Below are positions 9,032 to 17,936 of a stretch of 64,000 nt of DNA, piece after piece. The stretch is from Parabacteroides bouchesdurhonensis (lineage in GTDB: Bacteria > Bacteroidota > Bacteroidia > Bacteroidales > Tannerellaceae). Position numbers and translations under genes: made by a program. Location of the stretch: contig NZ_LT896588.1 in assembly GCF_900186615.1 (NCBI RefSeq), forward strand, positions 3,064,471-3,128,470. The letters are read 5' to 3'. A model generated the notes under the pieces. That model saw only the letters and a list, made by a program, of their open reading frames with translations, had not been told where the DNA came from and searched no databases. Within the stretch, counting starts at the first letter, position 1. Each line of letters starts with the position of its first letter.

Positions 9032-12000
9032 TGGAAGATAATGCTAAAAAATTATATGAAACTCTATCTTTAAACGGCTATGAAGATATTGGAAATTATA
9101 AAGATTTTGAAGGTAAGCTGAAAGATTCTGGTAAACGAGAAATTCTGTATGGTAAGCTAAAAGAAGATGGGTTTGAAGATATAGGATCTCTGTCTGATTT
9201 CAATGCCAAGCTTGGATATCCTGATATTGACATGGCCGATCAAGGAAGTGGAAAGGGATTCTGGGACACTTATCTTGGGGATGCAATTGAAAAACTGAAT
9301 GCAGGTGGTGCTCAATTAGGGGCAGGATTATTTGGAGCATTGGATAAGGCAACAATCGGTCTTGAAAAGCTAGGGTTAGGTACGAGAGGTGGAGTTTTTA
9401 AAGAAGCTTCCGATTATTTTAAGGATGTAGGAGAAACATCAAGAATTAATTCTGTTAGGAATGATGGAAAGTCTTATTCTGAACTATGGAAAGAAGGAGA
9501 TTATACCGGTGCGATTGGTGACATTGCTTTACAGGGTATAGAATCATTACCTGTGTCTATTTCTGCCGCAGCCGCTACAATTGCAGGGGCTCCTGTTGCA
9601 GGACTGGCTGGGATTGGTGCTATAACTGCGAGTGATAAATATGATCAGTTAGATGCAGAGAATCCTAATATGGGCGAGTTCGCAAAAGCTTCTAACGCCA
9701 TTATTACTGGAACTGCAGAAGGTTTGTCTGAAATGTTAGGTGCAGGTGTCTCGAAGGCATGGATGAAAACACTCTATAAATCTTTAGGTAGAGATAAAGC
9801 TGAACAGGCTGTAAAGAAGGGGCTCATGGGCCAATTGCAAAGGCATTATAAAGAGTTTGGCATGTTCTATGAACCCGTCGAAGAAGGTATTGAAGAAGTT
9901 GCTTCACAGTTGGCCGAGAACATTACAGATAAGGTTACAGGTGCCGATCCGAATAGAGACATTACGGATGGATTGAAAGACTCATTCGTGTACGGAATGG
10001 GGGGAGGTGCGTATTTCTCTGCTGCAGGTGCTCCTGGTTTTGCTAAAAGACAGTATGATAAGATAAAGACACGTAGAGACTACAATAACGCCAAAGAAGT
10101 GTTTTATTCAGAGTTTAAAGGTGACAATAAGATGCTTGGTATTGGAAATGAACTTGAAGCGGCTACACCGGAAGAGAAGTCGGCATTTTTGGAAGCCTTA
10201 GAGTCGAGCAATCAATTCTCTCAAGAGCAAAAAGACGCATTGTTCAATCTCGTTCAGTCTGATATTGCATATAAATCCCTTCGTACGCCTGAGGCGATCA
10301 ATGAAGAAAAGAATGAACGTCGAGAGCTTTCCATCCAAACAGAGATGATGAATTATGATAATGCGAATGCTCCTTATATTGCCGAGAATGGCATGATCCA
10401 GCAAGTTTTCATAAATGGAGACATGGAGCATCCTGTTTGCATAGTAAAAGGAGATGTGGTTACCGATTCAAATTCTGATGGAGAAATGATCATGGACTCC
10501 GGCAAAAGTTCGGAGTCCATGTATTATTTAGACCCTAATGGAGAAATGCAGATTATTTCCCCTAAGCAGATATCAGGTGTGGCGAATATCGTCAGTGCTG
10601 TTGACCAAAGAGCGCAGTATGAAGCAAATCTTCGCGCCCAGCTTGATTTGCAGGATCAAATCAGAGAACAGCAAAGGAAACAAGAAGAGGAACAGGAGAT
10701 TGTTAACGGTGATGATGTAACTTATATGGATCCTGATACCGGTAAACAAGCCAAAGGGAAGGTTGTTGATATAATGCCGGAATCTGAATACATGTCTATA
10801 GATACAGGAGATGGCACTCTTTCAACGGTCCCAAAAAATGCCGTGGTTAAATCAGCTATCCAAACTATCCCTGTTGATAGGATTGAGAATGGTGAAAATA
10901 TTGATAAAACGTCAGAAAATATAGGGCGAAATGAGGGTTTCTCAGCGGGCGGAGACAACAATATGTCACAATCCGCCCAAAACACAGATATCCAGCAACC
11001 GGTATTCCCGATGAAAGGGAATGAAATAGACTACAAGTCTATATCCGACCCTAATATGTATGCGGATGCCCTCGTTTCTGAGTTCGGTAAAGAAGCTGGT
11101 GCAACGATCGATGATATAATTACGTCCAAACAAAAAGAGCTGGCGAAGGCCTCCAAGAACGGCGATGCCATCAAGCGCAGGCGGCTTGAAAAGAGATTGA
11201 ATGCGGAACTATCCATGCTTGTAGGAGTAAAAGATATAATAAGCCCTAAGCAGCAAATAGAACAAATCGAACCGAAGATGCAGCCTGACCTTTCAGAAAC
11301 TCAACCTGCATCCGAACCAACTGCAATAGATCCAGCCGAACAAGGTTTAGTTATCCCTGTAAACGAAAACGGGGATCCGTTATACCATAAAGCAGATATC
11401 AATGACACTTTAGATGAACTGCTGGACGGCTCTATGACAATTGACGAGGTAGACCAGTTTGTCGATGCTAATTTGTCCGATGTTGAGAAACGGCTTGCAG
11501 CAACAGATAAGCATGCGCCAAAGGTTGGCAAGGATAGACGCAAGTTTATCGCCGACAAGCAAGCATGGGAGGTCAAACGCGTTGAACTACAGCAAGAATT
11601 TGGCTATTGGAGTGAAGTTAAAGAAAAGCTACAGGACGCAAGGATTAAGCCGGGAGAAGAAGCCGCCATCAATTTAATGCGCAATACCGCTCCCCAGAAC
11701 GGAGAAGAGCTGGCAGCACAAATGCTGGCTAACGGTTCTCTTAAATTGTCGCAGGAGAGTTATAAGAAAGAACTTGGTGTTGGCATGGGTGAGGCTCGAT
11801 CCATGTTCGGCTTGTTTGCCGGAAAAGACAAAGGCGGTGTGTCGATTGAGCGTGCCGGGGAGATGCTTATGTTGGCGGATCTTGAAAACGGGACGAATTT
11901 CTTTGACCAGAATGACCCTAATGCAGGACGCAATGCGATCATAGAAGTGCTTTCTTCCTCCCGTACGCGAGGAGACTTGATCGATTATATCAAAAACAAC

Positions 12001-15000
12001 CGCAAGGCGAAAGCGGAACAGGAACAACAGACTGAATACAATGAGTATGCGGCATGGTGCGAAGAAAACTATCATCTGTCCCCAGAAGATTATGAAGCAT
12101 ATGAAGAAAGTATTGTCCGTGATTTTGCAGAAAAACAACTCACAGTAGAGGAAAGACAAGAGTTGGATTCGCAAATTGCCGACGAAATTCAGGCAATAAG
12201 AGAAGAACAAGATGAAATAGATGCTATCTTAGCACAAAATAAATCGAACAATAATGAAGACATTGAAGGAAATGACGAAAGCGGAGGCGATGGCTTACGC
12301 GAAGGAGGCAGCGAGATACTGCAAGGAGAACAACTTGATCCGTCCGGGCGAAGTGGAGAAATTGAAGCAGGAGAACCGGCTGGCTCCGGTATTGATCGCG
12401 CGGATGGAGTTGCACAAGAAAGCGCAGTTGAAAAATCCAAGTTAATAGAAGGAGAAGAATTTTCTGATGATGCTAATACTAGTTCTATTCAAGAGGCTAT
12501 ATTAGAGGCGGAGCAACAAGTTGATACTAACCCAACAAATGCTCAGAAAGAGGCTGGGAACTATAAAAAGGGGCATGTAAAGATTGATGGTTTTGATATA
12601 ACCATAGAACAACCGGTCGGCTCTGTTCGTTCTGGTAAGGATGCAGATGGTAAGGAATGGAGTGTGATCATGAATAATACCTATGGCTATATTCGTGGCA
12701 CCGAAGGTGTTGATGGTGATCATATTGATATATTTCTTTCTGATTCTCCTGCTTCTGGTAACATATATGTAGTAGATCAAGTAAATGCAGATGGGTCTTT
12801 TGATGAACACAAAGTCATGTATGGCTTTAACTCAACAGAAGACGCAAAAGCCGCTTATCTTTCAAATTATTCTCCTGGATGGAAAGGGCTTGGAATTATT
12901 AGCGAGGTTAGCAAAGAAGAGTTCAAGAAGTGGGTGGATTCATCGCGCAGAAAGACGAAGCCGTTCTCAGAGTATAAGAGCGTAGAGGTTGAGGGGGCAC
13001 AGAATGAAGCAGTCACAGAGGAAAACGCACATTTGCTTCCCGGCAAATTGAAAGATGCTTATGCCTCCGGGAACGTCGAATCCATAGCGAATGCGGAGAA
13101 GGTATTGCGGGACTATGTCGCCAAGCAAGGCGACCTGAAACTGGTAGTCAGAACTTATTTCAGAAGCATGGACAATGCGCGTAGATTGTCCGACAAAGAT
13201 TCGCCGGAAGACAAAATGAACCGTTTCGTTACCCAATGCTGTAAGGAATCTTTGAAGGACAAGGGCATTCCTGCCGCCGTGTTGTACAACCAAGGGGCAA
13301 GGAGAAAGTTGGCCGGAGAGACGACTGACCCGCATGTGCTGGATATCATGTCGGTAGACCCGTCGGTGGAAGTGCTCAGTGCTGTCATCCGAAATCCGAA
13401 CACGGGAGAATCCACCTTAAGATACTTCACGAAGGCTTTCTCGAACAACGGGCTGGAGTATGAGGCGCAACAGGAACTTGACAGACGTCAATCTGATAAT
13501 AAAGATAATTTGCGTTTCCGTGAGAAAAAGGACGAAACATCATCTTTTTCTGAAAAGCATGATCTTAATGAAAATGATGTTCGTTCATATGCTGACGCAA
13601 TGCGTCGTGGTAATTTAGGTCATGCATCATACGCGTTTAAAAATATACAAAGAACTGTTAGGCTTGCCAATGATAATCTATCCTTGGGGCAGTTTGTAAA
13701 ATTGTTTTCCCCTATAAAATCGGAGCTGTATGAACGGTTCGGAGATGTAGATGTTTTGCGTAAGGAACATATTCAACAAAGCCTTGATGCCCATAACGCA
13801 ATGGAAGCTGCCCGCAAACGAGCAGAGGAAGAAATCGAAACAGAAAGAAAACGTCTGGAGGAATTCGAACTGATGTCCGATGAATTGTTAGATGCGGCCT
13901 ATTTTGAAGCGGTTGATGCAAATAACGAAAGTCGTATGCAAGACATCGTTAATGAAGCTGCCAGAAGAAAGGGCTATTTATCAACCGATGAGTTTAGAAT
14001 GGCTCATCGTGCGCCTTCTTATGATGAAGAAGGAATCGATAAAAGCATGGTGGATGTCGCAAATAACAAAGATTTGATACGTGACAGTCTCAATGAACAA
14101 TTCCGGATGAACCGTGATACAAATAGGGATGAAAGCGCGGAAGCTATTAGTAATGCGTTGAATGCCATCAATAAGGGTGAAAAACCGATAGTCACAATTT
14201 ATCGAGCAGTTCCGAAGTCATTAAAAGAAGGGAAAGTAAGAAATGGAGATTGGGTTTCCTTATCCGAGTCGTATGCTAAACAGCACGGCCATTATGCACT
14301 TGATGGAAATTACAAGATCATGAAAGAAGAAGTTCCTGCGGAGAATCTTTATTGGGACGGTAACGACATCAACGAATGGGGATATGATGATAAGAGCGAT
14401 TACAGGTATAAGAATACGAAGAACAACCGAAAACTGAACGATCTGATAACCCGTGATGATAAAGGTGGTATTATCCCGCCTTCCAAGCGTTTTAATTCTA
14501 GAAGGACTGATCCTCGTTTTCATTTCATAGGAGAGAAAGGAGCGGCAGGTATAGATGAAGTAAACCAGAAGTTTAACGAGGAGTTACAACGTTATCAACA
14601 TGGTGAGATGGGCAATAACGAAATGTTTCATTTGGGTACACCCCAAGGAGCTATGCTTTCGTTTATTCCTAAACTGCCTATTGTTATGAGACAAAAAGCA
14701 GTAAGAAAAGGCATTGAAAAAAAACATAACGTTGATATTAATACGTTGTTGGATATGCCTTCAAAGATATCATCTCCAATATTTGTTTTTCAGCGCAGTG
14801 ACAATACGATAGGGGTATTAACAGAAATGAAAGACCGTGACGGTAAAAATGTATGTGTCGCTATTGAAATGAGCAAGTCTATTCAAGACGGGGGAAAAGT
14901 ATTGGAAGTTAATGATGTACGCTCGTTCCATGGTCGTGAAATACAAAATATCATATCTCCTATTATAAATAACGGAACATTGCGATGGGTGGATAAAGAA

Positions 15001-16311
15001 AAAGCTCTTGATTGGTTCTCCTCAGCGTCACAACCGGTTCAGCAGGAAATAACCAATGAAGAGCTTTCATCTGCCACAAAGATAGTAGAATCTTTCGTAA
15101 ATCCAACGGTTGAAGAGGGGAAAATTACTTCGGCCGTAGATGAATTGACAGACAACTTGAATACTCCTGTGCAAATCATTCGAAATGTAGATGAGATTAC
15201 AGATAATGACTCTGTACAACAAAATAAAAAACGAGGCTCCAGGGGTTGGTATGATCCTGTAACTGGTAAAGTGTATTTAGTGTTGCCAAATGCAGAAAGT
15301 GTCGCGGATGCACAGGCTACAGTTTTGCATGAAGTTGTAGCGCATAAGGGGCTTCGTGGTTTACTTGGTGATTCCTTTAGCTCGACAATGGAGACGGTAT
15401 TTGATTCTTTGCCACAGGAAACGCAAGAATCTTTAATGGATGAATACGGCGACAGGCAGATAGCTGCCGAAGAGTACTGTGCTCACATGGCTGAAACGAT
15501 GTCTGATCCAGGTATTATACAAAAAATCTGTTCCATAATCAAAGATGCATTCCGTAGTATGGGCGTAGATCTTAAAATGTCCGATGGCGATATAATGTAT
15601 ATGCTTTGGAAAAGCAAGAATCGCCTGAAAGAAAGCGATACGGCGTTTGATGTGATGAAAAAAACAAAAACAGACAATGCCGTGCGTGATAACATCAAAG
15701 AATATGATACGTTATTTAGGAGCAAGAAGCCTTTTGATGAGTTGCGTATGTCTCCAGAAAAAAAAGCCGAGCTAAAGGGAAATATCCAATCTCGAATCGA
15801 ACTGCTCCATGAGGCTTATGTTGACCGGATGATAGCTGTAAAAAAGCTACAAGATATATTTGAGAAAAAAACAGGGAAGCCGATTCCTGACTATATGAAT
15901 GTGTATCTGTATGAAAACACATTGTCTCCCCGTAACACGTACGAACAGGAACAGTTCAAAGCAAAGTTGGCGGATCCAATGGTTGAAGCTGTTGAGCGAT
16001 TAACTAAAAAAGGAATAACGCAACGGGATATTGAGAATTACGTTATGGCTAAACATGGGTTAGAACGTAATGAAAAGATGCGGTATGATGAATTAGCAGA
16101 TGCTTCGGACTGTTTAAAAGAGTATCCTTTCGTGGCTAACTTGCGTATAGCACTCCGAATAGAGCAAGCTTTTATCTGCTTGTTCTTTATCGCGGTGGGA
16201 ACGCCAATCTTTAAAGCAAGGAGCGTTCCCTGCACATCGGTCTTTGTTTTTAGTGCAACCGAACTAATTTTCTTTGTTGTTGTTGTTTCCATTTTTTTTA
16301 ACTACTTTTGA
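9031..16311 (+). CDS. Giant phage polyvalent protein, probably 3'-truncated
   Basis: A 2,426-residue multidomain protein from the ATG at 9031. Regions I can assign: two N-terminal repeats (GYEDIGNYKDFEGKL / GFEDIGSLSDFNAKL, residues 4-62); Ala/Gly-rich segments about 170-215; a polar linker; an InPase-like domain about 1173-1315 (GVDGDHIDIFL, DEHKVMYGF, AYLSNYSPGW); an ADP-ribosyltransferase-like domain with R-S-E pattern R1725 (IYRAVP), S1743/S1745 (GDWVSLS), E1782 (NEWGY); a MuF-C-like domain about 1861-2022 (FHLGTPQGAML ... KEKALDWF); a zincin-like motif HEVVAH at 2100-2105. These domain types belong to the polyvalent proteins that phages deliver with DNA to modify host targets. The last ~55 residues are hydrophobic, unlike the rest, and look like read-through into antisense sequence, so the true 3' part was probably deleted near 16.1 kb. 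Confidence 0.8.
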   Translation: MEDNAKKLYETLSLNGYEDIGNYKDFEGKLKDSGKREILYGKLKEDGFEDIGSLSDFNAKLGYPDIDMADQGSGKGFWDTYLGDAIEKLNAGGAQLGAGLFGALDKATIGLEKLGLGTRGGVFKEASDYFKDVGETSRINSVRNDGKSYSELWKEGDYTGAIGDIALQGIESLPVSISAAAATIAGAPVAGLAGIGAITASDKYDQLDAENPNMGEFAKASNAIITGTAEGLSEMLGAGVSKAWMKTLYKSLGRDKAEQAVKKGLMGQLQRHYKEFGMFYEPVEEGIEEVASQLAENITDKVTGADPNRDITDGLKDSFVYGMGGGAYFSAAGAPGFAKRQYDKIKTRRDYNNAKEVFYSEFKGDNKMLGIGNELEAATPEEKSAFLEALESSNQFSQEQKDALFNLVQSDIAYKSLRTPEAINEEKNERRELSIQTEMMNYDNANAPYIAENGMIQQVFINGDMEHPVCIVKGDVVTDSNSDGEMIMDSGKSSESMYYLDPNGEMQIISPKQISGVANIVSAVDQRAQYEANLRAQLDLQDQIREQQRKQEEEQEIVNGDDVTYMDPDTGKQAKGKVVDIMPESEYMSIDTGDGTLSTVPKNAVVKSAIQTIPVDRIENGENIDKTSENIGRNEGFSAGGDNNMSQSAQNTDIQQPVFPMKGNEIDYKSISDPNMYADALVSEFGKEAGATIDDIITSKQKELAKASKNGDAIKRRRLEKRLNAELSMLVGVKDIISPKQQIEQIEPKMQPDLSETQPASEPTAIDPAEQGLVIPVNENGDPLYHKADINDTLDELLDGSMTIDEVDQFVDANLSDVEKRLAATDKHAPKVGKDRRKFIADKQAWEVKRVELQQEFGYWSEVKEKLQDARIKPGEEAAINLMRNTAPQNGEELAAQMLANGSLKLSQESYKKELGVGMGEARSMFGLFAGKDKGGVSIERAGEMLMLADLENGTNFFDQNDPNAGRNAIIEVLSSSRTRGDLIDYIKNNRKAKAEQEQQTEYNEYAAWCEENYHLSPEDYEAYEESIVRDFAEKQLTVEERQELDSQIADEIQAIREEQDEIDAILAQNKSNNNEDIEGNDESGGDGLREGGSEILQGEQLDPSGRSGEIEAGEPAGSGIDRADGVAQESAVEKSKLIEGEEFSDDANTSSIQEAILEAEQQVDTNPTNAQKEAGNYKKGHVKIDGFDITIEQPVGSVRSGKDADGKEWSVIMNNTYGYIRGTEGVDGDHIDIFLSDSPASGNIYVVDQVNADGSFDEHKVMYGFNSTEDAKAAYLSNYSPGWKGLGIISEVSKEEFKKWVDSSRRKTKPFSEYKSVEVEGAQNEAVTEENAHLLPGKLKDAYASGNVESIANAEKVLRDYVAKQGDLKLVVRTYFRSMDNARRLSDKDSPEDKMNRFVTQCCKESLKDKGIPAAVLYNQGARRKLAGETTDPHVLDIMSVDPSVEVLSAVIRNPNTGESTLRYFTKAFSNNGLEYEAQQELDRRQSDNKDNLRFREKKDETSSFSEKHDLNENDVRSYADAMRRGNLGHASYAFKNIQRTVRLANDNLSLGQFVKLFSPIKSELYERFGDVDVLRKEHIQQSLDAHNAMEAARKRAEEEIETERKRLEEFELMSDELLDAAYFEAVDANNESRMQDIVNEAARRKGYLSTDEFRMAHRAPSYDEEGIDKSMVDVANNKDLIRDSLNEQFRMNRDTNRDESAEAISNALNAINKGEKPIVTIYRAVPKSLKEGKVRNGDWVSLSESYAKQHGHYALDGNYKIMKEEVPAENLYWDGNDINEWGYDDKSDYRYKNTKNNRKLNDLITRDDKGGIIPPSKRFNSRRTDPRFHFIGEKGAAGIDEVNQKFNEELQRYQHGEMGNNEMFHLGTPQGAMLSFIPKLPIVMRQKAVRKGIEKKHNVDINTLLDMPSKISSPIFVFQRSDNTIGVLTEMKDRDGKNVCVAIEMSKSIQDGGKVLEVNDVRSFHGREIQNIISPIINNGTLRWVDKEKALDWFSSASQPVQQEITNEELSSATKIVESFVNPTVEEGKITSAVDELTDNLNTPVQIIRNVDEITDNDSVQQNKKRGSRGWYDPVTGKVYLVLPNAESVADAQATVLHEVVAHKGLRGLLGDSFSSTMETVFDSLPQETQESLMDEYGDRQIAAEEYCAHMAETMSDPGIIQKICSIIKDAFRSMGVDLKMSDGDIMYMLWKSKNRLKESDTAFDVMKKTKTDNAVRDNIKEYDTLFRSKKPFDELRMSPEKKAELKGNIQSRIELLHEAYVDRMIAVKKLQDIFEKKTGKPIPDYMNVYLYENTLSPRNTYEQEQFKAKLADPMVEAVERLTKKGITQRDIENYVMAKHGLERNEKMRYDELADASDCLKEYPFVANLRIALRIEQAFICLFFIAVGTPIFKARSVPCTSVFVFSATELIFFVVVVSIFFNYF
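16038..16292 (-). CDS. Small phage protein, chimeric or truncated 3' end
   Basis: The minus-strand frame starts METTTTKKISSVALK and continues GTLLALKIGVPTAIKNKQIKACSIRSAIRKLATKGYSF, which I recognise as a recurring small Bacteroidota phage or plasmid protein of unknown function. The start is supported by a TACATTTG -7 element and an operator upstream. After about residue 60 the sequence (QSEASANSSYRIFSLRSNPC) is simply the complement of the polyvalent gene and no longer resembles the family. I infer that a deletion joined the 3' parts of two convergent genes, leaving each with a foreign tail. Confidence 0.6.
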   Translation of the reverse strand: METTTTKKISSVALKTKTDVQGTLLALKIGVPTAIKNKQIKACSIRSAIRKLATKGYSFKQSEASANSSYRIFSLRSNPCLAIT

Positions 16312-16363
16312 AAATCTGTTCAATATGTGCCCCATGATTGGGGTTTGTGATTGATTACGGAGG

Positions 16364-16371
16364 CAAATGTA
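16364..16371 (-). promoter_or_regulatory. -7 element of the leftward phage promoter
   Basis: TACATTTG on the minus strand, about 70 bp upstream of the ATG at 16292 and overlapping operator 1 by two bases. Confidence 0.6.
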
Positions 16372-16386
16372 CAGTGCGCAACTGTA
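16370..16386. promoter_or_regulatory. Operator 1, TACAGT-N5-ACTGTA
   Basis: Perfect 6-bp inverted repeat with a 5-bp spacer (GCGCA). It overlaps the leftward -7 element, so a bound repressor would block that promoter. Confidence 0.7.
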
Positions 16387-16401
16387 TATTCAAAATATAT
16401 A

Positions 16402-16418
16402 TACAGTAAAATACTGTA
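16402..16418. promoter_or_regulatory. Operator 2, TACAGT-N5-ACTGTA
   Basis: A second perfect copy with spacer AAAAT, centred 32 bp (about three helical turns) from operator 1 and just upstream of the rightward gene at 16443. A weak -7-like TAACTTTA follows at 16422-16429. Confidence 0.7.
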
Positions 16419-16442
16419 ATATAACTTTAATTAACGATTCAT

Positions 16443-16865
16443 ATGATTGACGGTATACACAAGAAAGCAGAAGAAATTATCTTGAATGCCTATGAGACAG
16501 GAGGGATTGTGATTCTTAGAGATGAAGCAATGAATAATAATGCATTGCAAAATATATTACAGTTGTACATGATTAAAAATGACAACTTTAGCGAATTTAA
16601 ACTTAATGCAAAAGGTTGGGGATTCGCGGCGTCAGGCTGTTGGACAGGAGAGGAGGAACGACAAAGACAAAAAGAAGTAGAGCTCAATCAACTCGCTTAT
16701 TTAACTGAGCTCCAGAAGACGAATTTGGAGCTTCAAAAAACGAATTTTGAATTATCGAATAAAGATTATGCTTGGAAGCTACGAACAAACAGGATCTCAT
16801 TTAGTATGTCACTTGTAGCCATTATAATCTCGTTTATAACCCTTTTATTATCAATATTACGCTGA
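16443..16865 (+). CDS. Small membrane-anchored coiled-coil protein, unknown function
   Basis: A 140-residue protein. The N-terminal third (IHKKAEEIILNAYETGGIVILRDE) looks like a small alpha/beta or winged-helix fold, followed by a cysteine-containing loop (GWGFAASGCW), a helical repeat with near-duplicate LQKTNLELQKTNFEL (probable coiled coil, about 75-110) and a C-terminal membrane segment (ISFSMSLVAIIISFITLLLSIL, about 118-139). It lies directly to the right of the paired operators, so it is probably under repressor control. Possible roles include superinfection exclusion, but nothing in the sequence proves it. Confidence 0.65.
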   Translation: MIDGIHKKAEEIILNAYETGGIVILRDEAMNNNALQNILQLYMIKNDNFSEFKLNAKGWGFAASGCWTGEEERQRQKEVELNQLAYLTELQKTNLELQKTNFELSNKDYAWKLRTNRISFSMSLVAIIISFITLLLSILR

Positions 16866-17046
16866 TTCCTGCAATTATCGTAAGATTAAATACAATGAAT
16901 GAGAAGATTGAATATTTGAAGATTTTCTTTTTGTCGTTAGACGTGCAGCACTTCGATAACAGTTTTGCGATGAGGATTGCTGGAAGAATAACCAATAAGA
17001 CAATGCCCCAAGCTAAAATGAGAGCTAATAGAATATTTACAGCCAT
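16834..17046 (-). CDS. Small two-helix membrane protein
   Basis: A 70-residue minus-strand frame with two strong hydrophobic helices (NILLALILAWGIVLLVILPAI and SFIVFNLTIIAGISVILII) separated by a basic loop (CCTSNDKKKIFKYS). Its start is preceded by TATATTTG (17077-17084, minus strand) and by operator 3, which favours it over the plus-strand frame in the same place. Its 3' end overlaps that of the 16443 gene by 32 bp on the opposite strand. Function unknown. Confidence 0.55.
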   Translation of the reverse strand: MAVNILLALILAWGIVLLVILPAILIAKLLSKCCTSNDKKKIFKYSIFSFIVFNLTIIAGISVILIIKGL

Positions 17047-17076
17047 GATGTTTTTGAATTTAATAAATTTAGATTA

Positions 17077-17084
17077 CAAATATA
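17077..17084 (-). promoter_or_regulatory. -7 element for the 16834-17046 gene
   Basis: TATATTTG on the minus strand, 31 bp upstream of the ATG; its upstream edge touches operator 3. Confidence 0.5.
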
Positions 17085-17099
17085 CAGTAAATAACTGAA
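17083..17099. promoter_or_regulatory. Operator 3, TACAGT-N5-ACTGAA
   Basis: Third copy of the same dyad with one mismatch. It ends two bases before the repressor start codon at 17102 and overlaps the leftward -7 element, so it fits repressor autoregulation. Confidence 0.65.
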
Positions 17100-17101
17100 T
17101 C

Positions 17102-17482
17102 ATGAATAGCGATATTGTTTTAAAAACGATTTACGAAGAGAATAACACTAATGCTCCGGAGTTGGCAAAAGCTATGGGAATTGGTCGGGCCCAACCTTTA
17201 TATGACATAGAAAAAGGAAAGGTTAAACATCTTTCGTTTGATTATGCAGAAAAGATTGAAGCTGTCTATCCTCAGTACTTTTTGCCTTGGCTTGTTACGG
17301 GGATGGGAACTAAGTATAAACAATCCTCTGAAATAGTTTCAGAGGATAACTTAAATCTAAATATAAGTATGAATGAAAAAGACAAAATGATCAGTATCCT
17401 ATTGGAGAAGATTGAAAAGCTAGAGAGTGAGAACGCGGAACTATGTCGCAAGTTAGGTGTCGAGGAAAGCGCGGGCGCGTAG
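17102..17482 (+). CDS. Phage repressor-like helix-turn-helix protein
   Basis: A 126-residue protein. An N-terminal HTH (VLKTIYEENNTNAPELAKAMGI...LYDIEKGKVKHLSFDYAEKI, residues 5-56) is followed by YPQYFLPWLVTGMGTKYK, a motif common in Bacteroidota phage repressors, and a C-terminal coiled coil (MISILLEKIEKLESENAELCRKL, about 95-118) suited to dimerisation. There is no LexA-type protease domain, so induction would not follow the LexA/CI cleavage route. It lies directly beside operator 3, and two perfect operators lie about 700 bp to its left between divergent genes; it is the natural candidate to bind all three. Confidence 0.8.
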   Translation: MNSDIVLKTIYEENNTNAPELAKAMGIGRAQPLYDIEKGKVKHLSFDYAEKIEAVYPQYFLPWLVTGMGTKYKQSSEIVSEDNLNLNISMNEKDKMISILLEKIEKLESENAELCRKLGVEESAGA

Positions 17483-17590
17483 CCTTTCTTTTCCCGGAAT
17501 GTAAAGATAAAAAGAAAGAGCAATCCTGAATATGCTTTAGGGCATAGGGAGGGTGGGAATTTGATAATAAAAAATAAACATTAATATAAT

Positions 17591-17890
17591 ATGATTGGAC
17601 TATATTTTGTAATTGCGGTAGTAGTTTTGTTCTTTATCTATAATTTTATAAAAAGTCTGTCAGATCCAGATGTTAAGGAAGCTTCTGATTTAAGGATGAG
17701 CATAAATCATTACCGAATATATAAAAAAATATTTGATGAACAGATGGAATGCCATAAAAATGGAATAACACCTCCTAATAGAACAAATGAGATACCCAAT
17801 ATGAATGAATGGAGAAGGTATGGAGAACACCAGCTACAAAAACAAAGAAAAGAAATGTATGATTCTATGAATAAATTGCAAGACAGATAA
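17591..17890 (+). CDS. Small membrane-anchored protein, unknown function
   Basis: A 99-residue protein with one N-terminal membrane helix (LYFVIAVVVLFFIYNFI, residues 4-20) and a polar, charged C-terminal region (YKKIFDEQMECHKNGI ... HQLQKQRKEMYDSM) that is probably helical. No family recognised. It is the first of four rightward genes that encode membrane or exported products between the repressor and the DUF6978 pair, so it may be prophage cargo expressed in lysogens. Confidence 0.6.
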   Translation: MIGLYFVIAVVVLFFIYNFIKSLSDPDVKEASDLRMSINHYRIYKKIFDEQMECHKNGITPPNRTNEIPNMNEWRRYGEHQLQKQRKEMYDSMNKLQDR

Positions 17891-17936
17891 GAGAATTACT
17901 GAGATTGGGAATGAAATATAACTTAAATTTGATATT

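Noticed and set aside
11674-12210. Minus-strand 178-codon open frame inside the giant polyvalent gene
   Set aside because: It lies wholly antisense to a well-supported coding frame, has no promoter or start context and reads as low-quality hydrophobic sequence.
16895-17098. Plus-strand 67-codon frame opposite the two-helix membrane protein
   Set aside because: The minus-strand frame has two clean membrane helices and a TATATTTG promoter; the plus frame has neither.
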